A DNA stretch of 64,000 nucleotides. It comes from Galeruca laticollis. Lineage: Eukaryota; Arthropoda; Insecta; Coleoptera; Chrysomelidae. The stretch lies in the NCBI GenBank assembly GCA_963921935.1, contig OY998175.1:290292246-290356245 (forward strand). The letters are read 5' to 3'. The notes under the pieces are model-generated. The model had not been told where the DNA came from. It saw nothing but the letters and a program-made list of their open reading frames with translations, and made no database searches. Positions 1 through 8,795 of the stretch are shown here, in pieces. Numbering within the stretch: the stretch's first letter is position 1; each line of letters starts with the position of its first letter. The translations under genes were made by a program, and so were the position numbers.

Positions 1-420
1 AATTTGCATCTCAAATTCTTCCATCTCATTGAAGTTGCTTCTTATAATTTTCATATCCACCATAATCTCAATTCGATTTCTTTCATTTCCAATTCTCTTA
101 ATAAATATTCTTGGATCAATTATTTTCATATTTCTTTTAAGTTTCACTCTGATTTTGAAATTTTCTGCATACATTCTTCTTTCTATATTATGTCTTATGG
201 TTCCATCTATTTCTTCCTTAGTTTCTTGTAGTATCTTATTCATTTCCTCTAACTCCCAATTAAGTTTTAACCCCCTATTATAATTATTATTTCTTTTATC
301 ATATATCACGACTTGTTTTTCTGTGTTACCATCTGAGTCTTTTATTTTCCAATACATATTTTTCTCATAAATTTGCATAACTTCTTCACTTCCTAGGTTT
401 TGTAAATCAATATCTAACAT
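1..420 (-). CDS. Gag-region ORF of LTR element 1 (partial, runs off the window)
   Basis: Read on the minus strand, an open frame of about 140 codons starts at an ATG at 420 and leaves the window at position 1 with no stop. The ATG overlaps the stop of the preceding coiled-coil frame in the motif ATGTTAG, one base out of phase. The product is rich in Lys, Glu, Asn and Ile and contains a DPRIFIKRI stretch that loosely resembles the HPKIF motif of the Gag fragment at 15191-15400. I infer it is the middle part of the same Gag. I see no zinc knuckle or catalytic motif, and most of the element lies outside the window. It could instead be a separate small ORF of the element. Confidence 0.4.
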   Translation of the reverse strand, partial: MLDIDLQNLGSEEVMQIYEKNMYWKIKDSDGNTEKQVVIYDKRNNNYNRGLKLNWELEEMNKILQETKEEIDGTIRHNIERRMYAENFKIRVKLKRNMKIIDPRIFIKRIGNERNRIEIMVDMKIIRSNFNEMEEFEMQI

Positions 421-1313
421 ATCATCTTTGTTTGTTTTTGTACTTTAATAGCCTGTAGCTCTTCAATTCCCTTCTCAACTTCTTTAATCTGTATTAAATT
501 TTGTATTATTATAATAGACTGTATCCCTTCAATTATATTCTTATTTTGTTTCTCGACTCCTACTTGAATTACTCCAGATAAATTTTCTTCTAGGCATCTT
601 CCTAGTTCTTTAACATCTTCTACCACCTTCTTATCAATATCTTCTCTGATTTTACTGCCAACTTCTTAAATTTCCATGCGTAAATTTTCATTCTGGCCCT
701 CCATATCTTCTTTCACCTTCTCAATTTTCTTTCTAAATTCATTATTCTCTTCTCTAATTTTCTTAATCTCTTTCAAATTTTCAATTTTTCCTTCTTCTAT
801 TTTCTTTTCCAATCTGTCCATGTTTCCGGTGATATGGTTAATATCCCCCTTAATCTTCTCCTTCATCGTATCAATCTTGTCATTTAAATATCCACTCATA
901 TTATTCATATCTTCACGCATACTAATCATATTCTCATTATGTCTGTCCATTTTTCCATTTAAATCTTCACTCATATTATTCATATTTCCATTCATGCTGT
1001 TAATTTTCTCATTTTGATTGTCCATTTTTCCATTTAAATCTCCACTCATATTATTCATATCCCCCAATAATTGTCGCATCATTTCCATCATCTGATCATC
1101 TCTACTTGTTCTTCCTTGCGCTTCTTGTCTTCTATCCTTCTGTTCTGCTGCTTCATCTCCCGCTGTCATATCTCCTTCTAATTGTTCCCTTCCTTGTTCT
1201 AAGTACTGCACCTGAAAATCACCCATACTATGTCTTATTTCTTCTCTTTGTTCCTCAGGTCCACTTTCAACTCCTACCTGTTTACCATCTCTTAATGTCA
1301 TTCTTCTTTCCAT
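414..1313 (-). pseudogene. Coiled-coil Gag N-terminus of LTR retrotransposon 1
   Basis: The frame starts at 1313 with an MTLRDGK-like N-terminus, common in gypsy-type Gag, followed by an acidic stretch and a GDFQVQYLEQGR motif. It then has three 25-residue repeats (MNNMSxxLNGKMD type) and a long charged heptad-rich region predicted to be coiled coil. One in-frame TAA at 666-668 interrupts it; reading resumes in the same frame to a stop at 414-416. The GDFQVQ motif and the acidic region after it recur in the Gag at 32303-32596, so the two loci belong to related elements. A structural Gag role is inferred from this layout. No CA zinc knuckle is visible before the window edge. Confidence 0.55.
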
Positions 1314-1365
1314 GGTCGATACTTAATTTCTTCATATTTATGCTAATAGTGACAAATCTATTTTT

Positions 1366-1438
1366 GCCCCACTTTGCGGCGCCAGATTATAGTATATCCT
1401 ATATTCTTTAATAATATTTGCCCCACGTTCGGGTGACA
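1366..1438 (-). promoter_or_regulatory. Two tandem primer-binding-site-like motifs
   Basis: On the minus strand, TGGCGCCGCAAAGTGGGGC (1384-1366) and TGTCACCCGAACGTGGGGC (1438-1420) both resemble the tRNA-Lys type retroviral primer binding site. Each is preceded by the same TATACTATAAT-like end, and they lie 54 bases apart just upstream of the Gag start at 1313. This is the expected place for the PBS after a 5' LTR. The LTR itself would lie above 1439; I cannot fix its outer end. Confidence 0.45.
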
Positions 1439-2940
1439 ATTATAGTATATCTAATGTGTTTTACTAATTTTATTATATTTTATATATGAATATGAATCTA
1501 TATGATGCTGAATTCAATTTGTAGCTGTCATCACAATTTGTGATAATAACTATACTATTGTGAAAATACCTTTACCTCTAAATGTAACCTATAAAATTTT
1601 TAATGACAGCAGTTGTCAAATTAATGTGCCCGGCTAAATAATTATTAAATTTTATATTATGAAAGATAAATCAATACCACACCAATCAACTCACTCTTTT
1701 CTCAGGGAGGGATCAAAGATTTCAACTAATAATTCAAATTTGTAAATTTCCAAATAATTTTCTTAATTACGTATCACACTATTCAAATCTACAGTAACTA
1801 TTTGTCCAATACACTATAAGACAGTTTAAATTATCTTATGACATATATGAATTTACTGTCAGGAGATTAACTAAATGTCACTTATTAGACTAAATTTTCT
1901 ATAGTATAAAAATTATCAAATCTAATGAAAATGAATATGAAAAGAGAGCCAAAGAGATTTGGAATTCAAATTTATATAATATATTATCAAAATAACACTT
2001 ACAAAAATTAAAACTCTTCAAAAATATCATAAACGCATAAACAAAGATAGAATTTTCTATCAAAGCTTAATATTAAAAACAATCTATATTAGAAATTTCC
2101 GATCTAAATAATTTAACCGAAAGTTCAAAATGTCTAAATTTATACTTGATATCTGTCAATGTAAAATACGTAAATTTTCTTGTAAATTGTCTGTTCCCAA
2201 AATTGTCTGCACTTGACGTAGAATTTTATATAAGTAACGTTACTATAATTTAATCATAAGATGCATCTATTTTCGAAATAATTTTGATCAAAGGCCTATT
2301 AATTCTCGAGAATAATATATAATATGGACTGGACTCACCAAACTGGATACTAGAAGATCTCGTACGTATTCTAAAACGTATTTTTAGAATTTCCGGAATA
2401 AACGTTTCCAAATCAATAATTTAGGAAACGCGAAAACCACTTGCACTTTAGCGGTAATTCTTTGTGAATAGTACACGCACTGGCTTTACAAAAGGCAAGA
2501 TATGTTGAACTGATAACGATTATATAAATTCCCTAATATTCAAAATTAAATTTGAGACAACTCTTATTATGATGTTATCTCATGGGGATTGCAAATTCAA
2601 CTAACCAAAATGTTTCAATAAATAATTCTCTCCTCCTTTGGTTACCTAGCATTCTTTTTTTTTTTTTTAAATTACAAATTTATGTTTTTATATACCAAGA
2701 GAGATTTTCATTATTTTATTTATAAGTGCCATTTGCTAATAGAGACATCTGTATTCTGGTTTTTCAAATCGTTTTAAAATCTATCTGTCATTAAGTCTAT
2801 TCTGCAGTAATGTCATATGAAATTGAAATATCAAATTTTATTGGTATATTGAACCTTTCAAATTATTGATAATACAGTGTTTATTACTAGTATCACATCT
2901 AAATATGCATATTTTCTTTATTTCAATGTTTTCTATAGAA
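1439..2940. other. AT-rich stretch, probable 5' LTR of element 1 and flank
   Basis: There is no credible ORF. The part next to the PBS motifs should be the LTR of element 1, but no second LTR copy lies in the window to compare it with, so the boundary is unknown. Confidence 0.3.
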
Positions 2941-2957
2941 TTTAGATGGAGGATATG

Positions 2958-2960
<3 letters not shown>

Positions 2961-3020
<60 letters not shown>
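2961..3020. repeat. (TA)n microsatellite
   Basis: About 30 uninterrupted AT/TA dinucleotides. The stretches on either side (2941-3686) hold no recognisable gene. Confidence 0.95.
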
Positions 3021-3021
<1 letters not shown>

Positions 3022-3686
3022 GAAAGTGTTTGGTTTCAATCTAAATATAATATCAGTTAGTGTTATTGATATATCTCATATTGAGTCATTAAATATTGTT
3101 TTTTATTCTGTAAATTTAATCTTCTACAAACTTAACTTCTCATGTTCTTGCTTGCTGAAGACAATTTGTTTAGTGGCTGCTGATATTACGTAAGTTTTGA
3201 CATTCCCAGCATCTATTACAGTATTTTAATTGAAATTATATTGTTATTGTCTTCACTTCATACGCTCACTGAAAATTAATGTCGTCATTAGGAATTTCTT
3301 AAATAGATTCTCAAGATTCTCCAGATCGTAATGTAAAGTTATAATTTTGTTGAAAATTTTGGAATATTGATAATATTAATTATATTCGCTTTCGTATGAA
3401 ATAAGTATCGTACACAATTCACATTCTCTTGAGAATAATTTCAACAATCCCTTCAAGTGGGCTTTTGAAATATATTTTTCCGATTTTATTTCAATTGTAT
3501 ATATTCCCAAATTTTAGTGTCACCTTAATTGCGGGGTACTTCTAAATTCATGCGAAAAAATCAGGAGGTGATTGCTTGTATACCATTATAGTGGATCTTA
3601 TCTACAACAAAATTTCCTCAGCCTAACCACTTCTGAGATATCGCCACTAAAAGTTGTTTAGTGGAATCAAGTGATTTGTTTTTACA

Positions 3687-4480
3687 GATGAGCTCCTGAA
3701 AAATATTGTAACTGAAACCAATAACTATGCCGAAGAACTGTTTCTCAGCAAAGTAACCAAAGAAATATCAAGAATATCGGACTGGAAACTTATAACTATA
3801 TTAGTCCCTTTACAGATATTTTTTTGGACTGGGGCCTCACATGAGCAATATAGAGATGAACCGGTTACTGGAAACCTGTGAAGTTATATAACCTGCCTAT
3901 TCGAGGATATATGAGTAGAAATTGTTTTTCAACGATTTTAATATTGCCTACATATGTCAAAATTATAGAAAGACACGGCTCAGATTTTGGCGACAATATA
4001 TAAAAAGTACATTGCCAAGTAGAACTCGGTAGTAGTAATTGATGTGTGATAAAATTTGTTGAAAAAAAATTGTGAAGAAGAAATCCAAAAAGGAAGATGG
4101 CTTCAAGATTTTATCAACCAAAGAATGGACGAAATTTACTGTCCCAAAAGAATCTTTCTTTGGTACTAGTTTTCCGACAATATATAAAAAGTACATTGCC
4201 AGGTAGAACTCGGTAGTAGTAATTGATGTGTGGTATACTATAATAAAATTTGTTGAAAAAAAAGTATGAAGAAGAAATCCGTAAAGGAAGATGGCTTCAA
4301 GATTTTTTCAACCAAAGAATGGACGAAATTTACTGTCCCAAAAGAATCTTTCTTTGGTACTAGTTTTCCGACAATATATAAAAAGTACATTGCCAAGTAG
4401 AACTCGGTAGTAGTAATTGATGTGTGGTATACTATAATAAAATTTGTTGAAAAAAAATTATGAAGAAGGAATCCAAAAAG
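3687..4480 (+). pseudogene. piggyBac-type transposase remnant with triplicated core segment
   Basis: From 3687 the plus strand reads DELLKNIVTETNNYAEEL, the start of the piggyBac (DDE_Tnp_1_7) domain. In shifting frames it continues as SRISDWK, then MSNIEMNRLLET, then LYNLPIRGYMSRN, all recognisable piggyBac landmarks. From about 3991 a segment that reads INQRMDEIYCPK then FRQYIKST in two frames, matching the family's core, occurs three times. The repeat anchor CGACAATATATAAAAAG lies at 3991, 4175 and 4369. Several frameshifts and stops make it non-functional. It is preceded by a splice-acceptor-like TTTTTACAG, but an exon boundary is not proven. Confidence 0.55.
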
Positions 4481-4578
4481 GTATTTTGGTGAAAAAATTC
4501 AAAAAAAGCTTACGGATGGTCCATATTACAAGGCATAAGACGTCACCCGCACCGAATTAGGGCTGTCCGACGAATATA
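4481..4578. other. Short spacer, no gene seen
   Basis: It separates the piggyBac remnant from the mariner terminus at 4579. Frames are broken and I recognise nothing. Confidence 0.3.
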
Positions 4579-4804
4579 TACAGGGTGGTCCTTAAGTAAT
4601 TGTACATAGAAGGTTAGTAGATTCCTGACTCTAGAATATTACGATTTAGACCAACTTGCTTCAATAAAATGTTGCTAATAAGGAATATACGGGATGTTAA
4701 AGGTTAAATTATGAAATTACTTTTTTGCAATAACTTGAAAGTTTTCCGATATGTATACATAAAAGTTTGAGAATACAGGTTTTTTGGCATGAAAATCATA
4801 ATCT

Positions 4805-5190
4805 GGCACCTACTTTGATGTAATTTGTAGAGGGCGCTACATAGGCCACATTTGTGGCATCAATGTGCCCTACATTTTTTTGCTGTTTTAGTTAGCGGTA
4901 TTTTTGTGAAAGAATATTAAGCCACGTTATTTTAACAAAAAAAAAGTATACATGTTATTAACCTTAAAACTCAAAGGTTTACGATATAATCGCATTTCAG
5001 GAATCAGCTGCATGATTATTATTGAAATCATTTAGAAAACAAATTTCAAAAAATAACATTATAATTCCAATTGTGTCACATTTAATGTTCGATATGTCCT
5101 CCATTCTCGTCGATGCATTTATCTACATGTTCCATAAAAAATCATCTCATATTAAACAACATCATTGGATCAAAAAAAAACCGTCTCAAT
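4805..5190. repeat. Left arm of long inverted repeat (mariner)
   Basis: The sequence from CACCTACTTTGATGTAATTT to the poly-A/GATCC region matches the reverse complement of 6832-7165, with only small indels. Confidence 0.8.
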
Positions 5191-6651
5191 TTATTTCTTC
5201 CTCAAGTTGGTCGCTGGTATTTATGGGATCCTTATATGTTTCTTTGCACCCCATACACAGAAATCGAGAGGATTCAAGTCTGGACTACGTGCTGGCCAAG
5301 GAAAATGGCTACCACGACCAATCCAGCGTTCAGGAAATTTGTTATTTACATATGTTTTGACTGCTCTCGTATAATGCGGCGGTGCACCATCTTGCATGAA
5401 CCACATATTTTGTCTTATATTCAGTGGCAATTCTTGCAATAGAGTGATGAAATCATTTCGCTAGAAATGTAAGTAGTTCTCACCATTCAAATTCAAATTT
5501 TGAGGTAACTCGTATGGTCCGAAGAAATTATTACCAATGATACCACACCATACGTTTATTTTGAATTCATATTGGAAATGGTTTACTCGTTTAACATGTG
5601 GATTTTCAATAGCCTAAAGATGATTGTTCCCTAAATTGAAAATACCACGGCAGTTGAAGGTAGCTTCGTCGGTAAATAATATTTTGTCGACGAAGGTGTG
5701 ATCAAGATTTTGCCTGTTTCGGATAGTACTTGCAAATTGGTATCTCAACGGTAGATCTGTTGGCAATACATTTTGTACCGGAGTAAAATGGTATGGGTGA
5801 TACTTCTCAAAGTGTCTTCTTCTCCTTCGAATGCCGTCCCCATTTAACGGGGGCTGGCGACCACTCTCTTAAAAGCATCTCTGTCCTTAGCAATATGAAA
5901 AACATCCTCAACGCCCATGTCTGTCCATTCTCGGATATTCCTCAGCCATGATTTCTTCTTTCTCCCAATACCCTTCTTTCCTTCAACTCTGCCCTGCATA
6001 ATCACTTGTAACAGAGAGTATTTATCATGTCATAATACGTGACCGAGAAATGCTGTCTTACGTATTTTTATTATTTTTAGTAGTTTTCGTTCACGACCAA
6101 TTCTATGTAGTATTTCCTCGTTAGTAATTCGGGCTGCCCATGGTACTTTCAGCATACGTCTGTAAATCCACATTTCGAAGGCTTCGATTCTTTTAGTTAT
6201 TTGTGCCTTTAACGTCCATGTTTCTACACCATATAATAGCTGGGACCAAACATAGCACTCCATGAATCTCAACCGGAGTATTAAATTCAAATTTTTATTG
6301 CAAAACATGGAAGTGTACTCTTTTTAAAATAAAAGTTTTACTGATTTCTTAAGCAGCAGGAGAACGCCGTGTACTAACTTGATGATCATCTTCAATGCGA
6401 ACCATTATTTCGTCATATTTAAAAGGCGTAATTATTCTTGGTTGGCCTAAGATATCACGCTTAGAATGAAACGAACCACTTTCGCCTAAATTCCTAAATA
6501 GATTTTTGAATGTTTGATGATTAGGTTGCTGCCTGTTTGGATATCTTCTCGGATATTCTCGTTTAGCATCACGCCCATTAAAATTTTGCTGACAGTAAAT
6601 AGCAACCATATCTCTCATATCTGTATAAGAATAATTATGATGCCTCGGCAT
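5180..6651 (-). pseudogene. Mariner-like transposase (DUF4817 helix-turn-helix plus DDE)
   Basis: The N-terminus at 6651-6349 (YSYTDMRDMVAIY, then YPNRQQPNHQTFKNL, ESGSF) is a DUF4817 helix-turn-helix domain, which binds the transposon ends. After the LINE insertion the gene resumes near 5808 with KYHPYHFTPVQ. It continues through ILFTDEATF (first Asp), WFMQDGAPPHY (second Asp) and ARSPDLNPLDF (third Asp), ending near 5180. Between the second Asp and the Asp of SPDL there are 36 residues. Besides the insertion there are in-frame stops (for example after RRSPAA at 6349-6351), so it is inactive. Family assignment is firm because catalytic and N-terminal motifs both match. The host was probably an insect. 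Confidence 0.8.
5815..6310 (-). mobile_element. 5'-truncated LINE fragment (endonuclease-reverse transcriptase C-terminus)
   Basis: Minus-strand coding starts at 6308 with FCNKNLNLILRLR, then YVWSQLLYGVETWTLKAQ, RIGRERKLLK and KTAFLGHVL. It continues in another frame with IMQGRVEGKKGIGRKKKSW and IREWTDMG. This is the post-RT region of the insect LINE family usually labelled craniofacial-development-protein-2-like or endonuclease-reverse transcriptase. The fragment is flanked by AAGTGT at 5809-5814 and 6311-6316, a 6-bp target duplication, and the 3' end has a GAA-type tail. It interrupts the mariner transposase, so it is the younger of the two. Confidence 0.75.
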
Positions 6652-6831
6652 TTTCCGCTTTTTTTGAAATAACCAATAACATGCAAACTAAATATTACAA
6701 GACTGACATAATATTGAAACAAATCGAACGCTTTGCTGTCAAAATCATTCGTGACGTTAGCCTACTACGTTAATAGTTTCCGAAATGAATAATTATTACT
6801 TTGGGAAGAAATAAATAGAGCAGCGGGTTTT

Positions 6832-7165
6832 TTTTTGATCCAATGATGTTGTTTAATATGAGACGATCTTTTATGGAACGTGTAGATAAATGCATCGACG
6901 AGAATGGAGGACATATCGACAAATCGAACATTTAATGTGACACAATTGAAGTTATAATGTTATTTAGCTTAGTTTTTTTAAATTTGTTTTCTAATTGTAT
7001 TATATCGTAAACCGGTAAGTTTTAAGGTTAATAACAAGTATATTTTTTTTTCTATTTAAATAACGTGCCTTTAATATTATTTTACAAAAATACCGCTAAC
7101 TTAGACAAAAAAAAAATTTGGGCACATTGATGCTACAAATTACATCGAAGTAGGTACCAGGTCAG
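6832..7165. repeat. Right arm of long inverted repeat (mariner)
   Basis: This is the inverted copy of 4805-5190. It has lost about 28 bases present in the left arm around 4830-4860. Confidence 0.8.
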
Positions 7166-7254
7166 ACTGATATGTCGAATTTATTAAAACTTTGACTTAA
7201 ACGAAGGTGTATAGTAGAAAACCGAAATTTATCTTTCATATGGACACAATAAAA

Positions 7255-7288
7255 AGCTGGTCCCAGACACTACGTGTATTTGGCGAAT
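7255..7288. repeat. Left terminal inverted repeat of a DNA element flanking the gypsy copy
   Basis: TCCCAGACACTACGTGTATT at 7260-7279 matches the reverse complement of the region 13103-13133 with one mismatch in the core. The two arms enclose the gypsy-like insertion and a Harbinger-like fragment. Confidence 0.5.
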
Positions 7289-7453
7289 AGGCCAATATTT
7301 ATCATTTGCACGAATGTTTGCTTGATCTCCCACAAGGTGCCGTAGTATAGCAAAGGTTTGACTTTGAAAACATTTGGCCCATATTCGCGCAGTACGAGGT
7401 GGATTTTCAGTGGCGTGCGGCGTTTTTGTTTTTATGCAACTATTTTAGTTACT

Positions 7454-7981
7454 TTAGTTCAGTTTAAAATTGACAGCGATGAAGAGCAGATTGCTGGCGC
7501 TGCTAGTTGTGTTGTTGTTGTTCATTAATAAGATATCGGCAGATATATCGTTCTTCAAAGTACAAATCTTGTCTACCATATTCTCTCCCATGGCAGAAAT
7601 ATTCTCGTCCATGTTAGCAGAAATATTAGCATAAATTTCCTGCTTCATAGCAGAAATCTTCTCTTCCATGGCAGATATCTTCTCGTCCATTTTAGCCGAA
7701 ATATCATTCTTCATAGTAGAAATCGTCTCGTCCATGTTAGCAGAAATGTCGTTCTTCATACCAGAAATCTTCTCGTCCAGGTTCTCTTCCATTGCAGAAA
7801 TCTTCTCGTCCATGTTAGCAGAAATTGACGAGATTAAGGTGGAAGCCTCGTCATTAAATAAAACTATTTCTGGATCAAAGCCGTCATTTTCCAGTGCCAC
7901 TTTAAGTCTTTCTACTAATTCACTTTTCTTACCGGACGTTTCCAACTCACGGTCTTCCAATTCTGCTCTTAGCTCCGCCAC
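7454..7981 (-). CDS. Second SAP-domain Gag N-terminus (partial gypsy copy)
   Basis: It starts at 7981 and parallels the Gag at 11628-12110: a SAP-type helix-extended loop-helix with LETSGKKSELVERLK, then coiled-coil repeats of the DEKISAM / KNDISANMDE type. Similarity to the other copy ends near 7520, within ATTAATAAGATATCGG; the last residues (NNNNTTSSASN) are unrelated. It lies directly downstream of the PBS after the LTR at 8039-8518. That LTR therefore serves as 3' LTR of one copy and 5' LTR of this truncated one. SAP domains usually bind DNA or scaffold-attachment regions; the role in Gag is inferred. Confidence 0.65.
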   Translation of the reverse strand: MAELRAELEDRELETSGKKSELVERLKVALENDGFDPEIVLFNDEASTLISSISANMDEKISAMEENLDEKISGMKNDISANMDETISTMKNDISAKMDEKISAMEEKISAMKQEIYANISANMDENISAMGENMVDKICTLKNDISADILLMNNNNTTSSASNLLFIAVNFKLN

Positions 7982-8019
7982 CTTGAGGTCACATTTTTAC
8001 GTTGCAATTTATTTATATT

Positions 8020-8037
8020 ATCCCACTTCTGACACCA
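8020..8037 (-). promoter_or_regulatory. Primer binding site of the partial gypsy copy
   Basis: On the minus strand TGGTGTCAGAAGTGGGAT follows the LTR end CATTACA by one base. TGGTGTCAG is the complement of a tRNA 3' end (CTGACACCA). I do not assign the tRNA with certainty. Confidence 0.65.
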
Positions 8038-8038
8038 A

Positions 8039-8518
8039 TGTAATGTTTTTGTTATTTATTTAAACAGGAAACGGGTGGGATAAATTTTAAACACACGGTA
8101 GGTTCACTTACTTAATTTATTTAAACAATAAACGAATCACTAACACTTAATTTATATATACTCAGTATATTCACTTAAACTAATTTATATGAACACTTAA
8201 CTAATTTATATTTACTGTTTGCTATTTCGGTGTATTTATTTCACGAGATCACTTTATCAACTAAACTGGTCCGCTGATCGGTTCTTTTTATATACTAGTG
8301 CCTTTGTACTAGAGAATTCTGGGCTGCGGCTTACACAAAACAATTGGTTCTGGCCTTTTCTAGATAACTCTGGTCATAAAAACAATGTTTACATAAGATA
8401 GTCCTAAAGTCGTAAACAGTTATAAAAAAACAGTGCGTATCCGCCATAATTTTATCTTTTATACCTGGCTTAGACAGAGTCGGTTTTAGGAACTACACCA
8501 GGGTGCTGTTTCGTAACA
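8039..8518 (-). repeat. LTR (3' LTR of the gypsy-like element), 480 bp
   Basis: On the minus strand it runs from TGTTACGAAAC to ACATTACA. It aligns along its length with 12155-12613, apart from indels near the PBS-proximal end. It is preceded by a polypurine tract (AGGAGGGGG, 8530-8522). Confidence 0.85.
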
Positions 8519-8795
8519 TTACCCCCTCCTGGAACTTTTGTGTAGCCGAGACTGGATGTTTAAATCGGCAACTGGCCCCATTTCTACACTTTACGATCTT
8601 ATGGAAATAGCAGGGCACCTTCTTCATCGGATACTGATAACGGGGGTTGTAGCTGCAAATTATTATCTGGACACCGGTATCTTGAAAGATAATCTCTACC
8701 ATGTTCCTGATGATTCGCCAATCCAACTGGTTACTCGCTATCTTAGGCATAGCCAGTTTCTTCACGTTGGATTCCAACACATGGTCTCGGAGGTT
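8493..8795 (-). CDS. C-terminal half of macrodomain plus CCCH zinc finger
   Basis: After the TGA at 8796-8798 the same frame continues with NLRDHVLESNVKKLAMPKI, then QLDWRIIRNMVEIIFQDT, the second half of a TARG1/OARD1-type macrodomain, ending near 8655. A CCCH finger follows at 8612-8556: Cys-X7-Cys-X5-Cys-X3-His (CYFHKIVKC, RNGASC, RFKH), a canonical RNA-binding spacing. The motif that in TARG1 reads GCGLD, with the catalytic Asp, is shortened here to ASN between MPKI and QLDW. Enzyme activity is therefore doubtful, although binding of ADP-ribose could persist. The LTR begins inside the last codons (8518). A relic of this segment in the copy at 59808-60290 supports it as a normal part of the family's protein. 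Confidence 0.75.
   Translation of the reverse strand, partial: NLRDHVLESNVKKLAMPKIASNQLDWRIIRNMVEIIFQDTGVQIIICSYNPRYQYPMKKVPCYFHKIVKCRNGASCRFKHPVSATQKFQEGVMLRNSTLV
8522..8530 (-). promoter_or_regulatory. Polypurine tract
   Basis: AGGAGGGGG followed by TAA lies immediately before the 3' LTR start TGTTACG on the minus strand. This is the expected primer site for plus-strand DNA synthesis. Confidence 0.7.

Larger units (their letters stand above)
4579..7175 (-). mobile_element. DUF4817-type mariner transposon remnant (IS630/Tc1/mariner)
   Basis: The left end begins TACAGGGTGGTCC, a typical TA-flanked mariner terminus. Inside it, 4805-5190 is repeated in inverted orientation at 6832-7165, so a transposase gene on the minus strand lies between arms of about 350 bp. 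The right arm has lost a short segment present in the left arm, and the outer right terminus matching 4579-4800 is missing. A LINE fragment (5815-6310) is inserted in the gene. The right boundary is approximate. Confidence 0.65.

Noticed and set aside
676..1017. 113-codon hydrophobic plus-strand ORF
   Set aside because: Antisense of a Lys/Glu-rich coiled coil gives Phe/Ser-rich frames that look like membrane proteins.
3963..4196. 77-codon minus-strand ORF over the triplicated repeat
   Set aside because: The plus strand carries piggyBac motifs across the same region.
5022..5442. Overlapping plus-strand ORFs of 69-112 codons
   Set aside because: Shadows of the mariner transposase, whose minus frame has the catalytic motifs.
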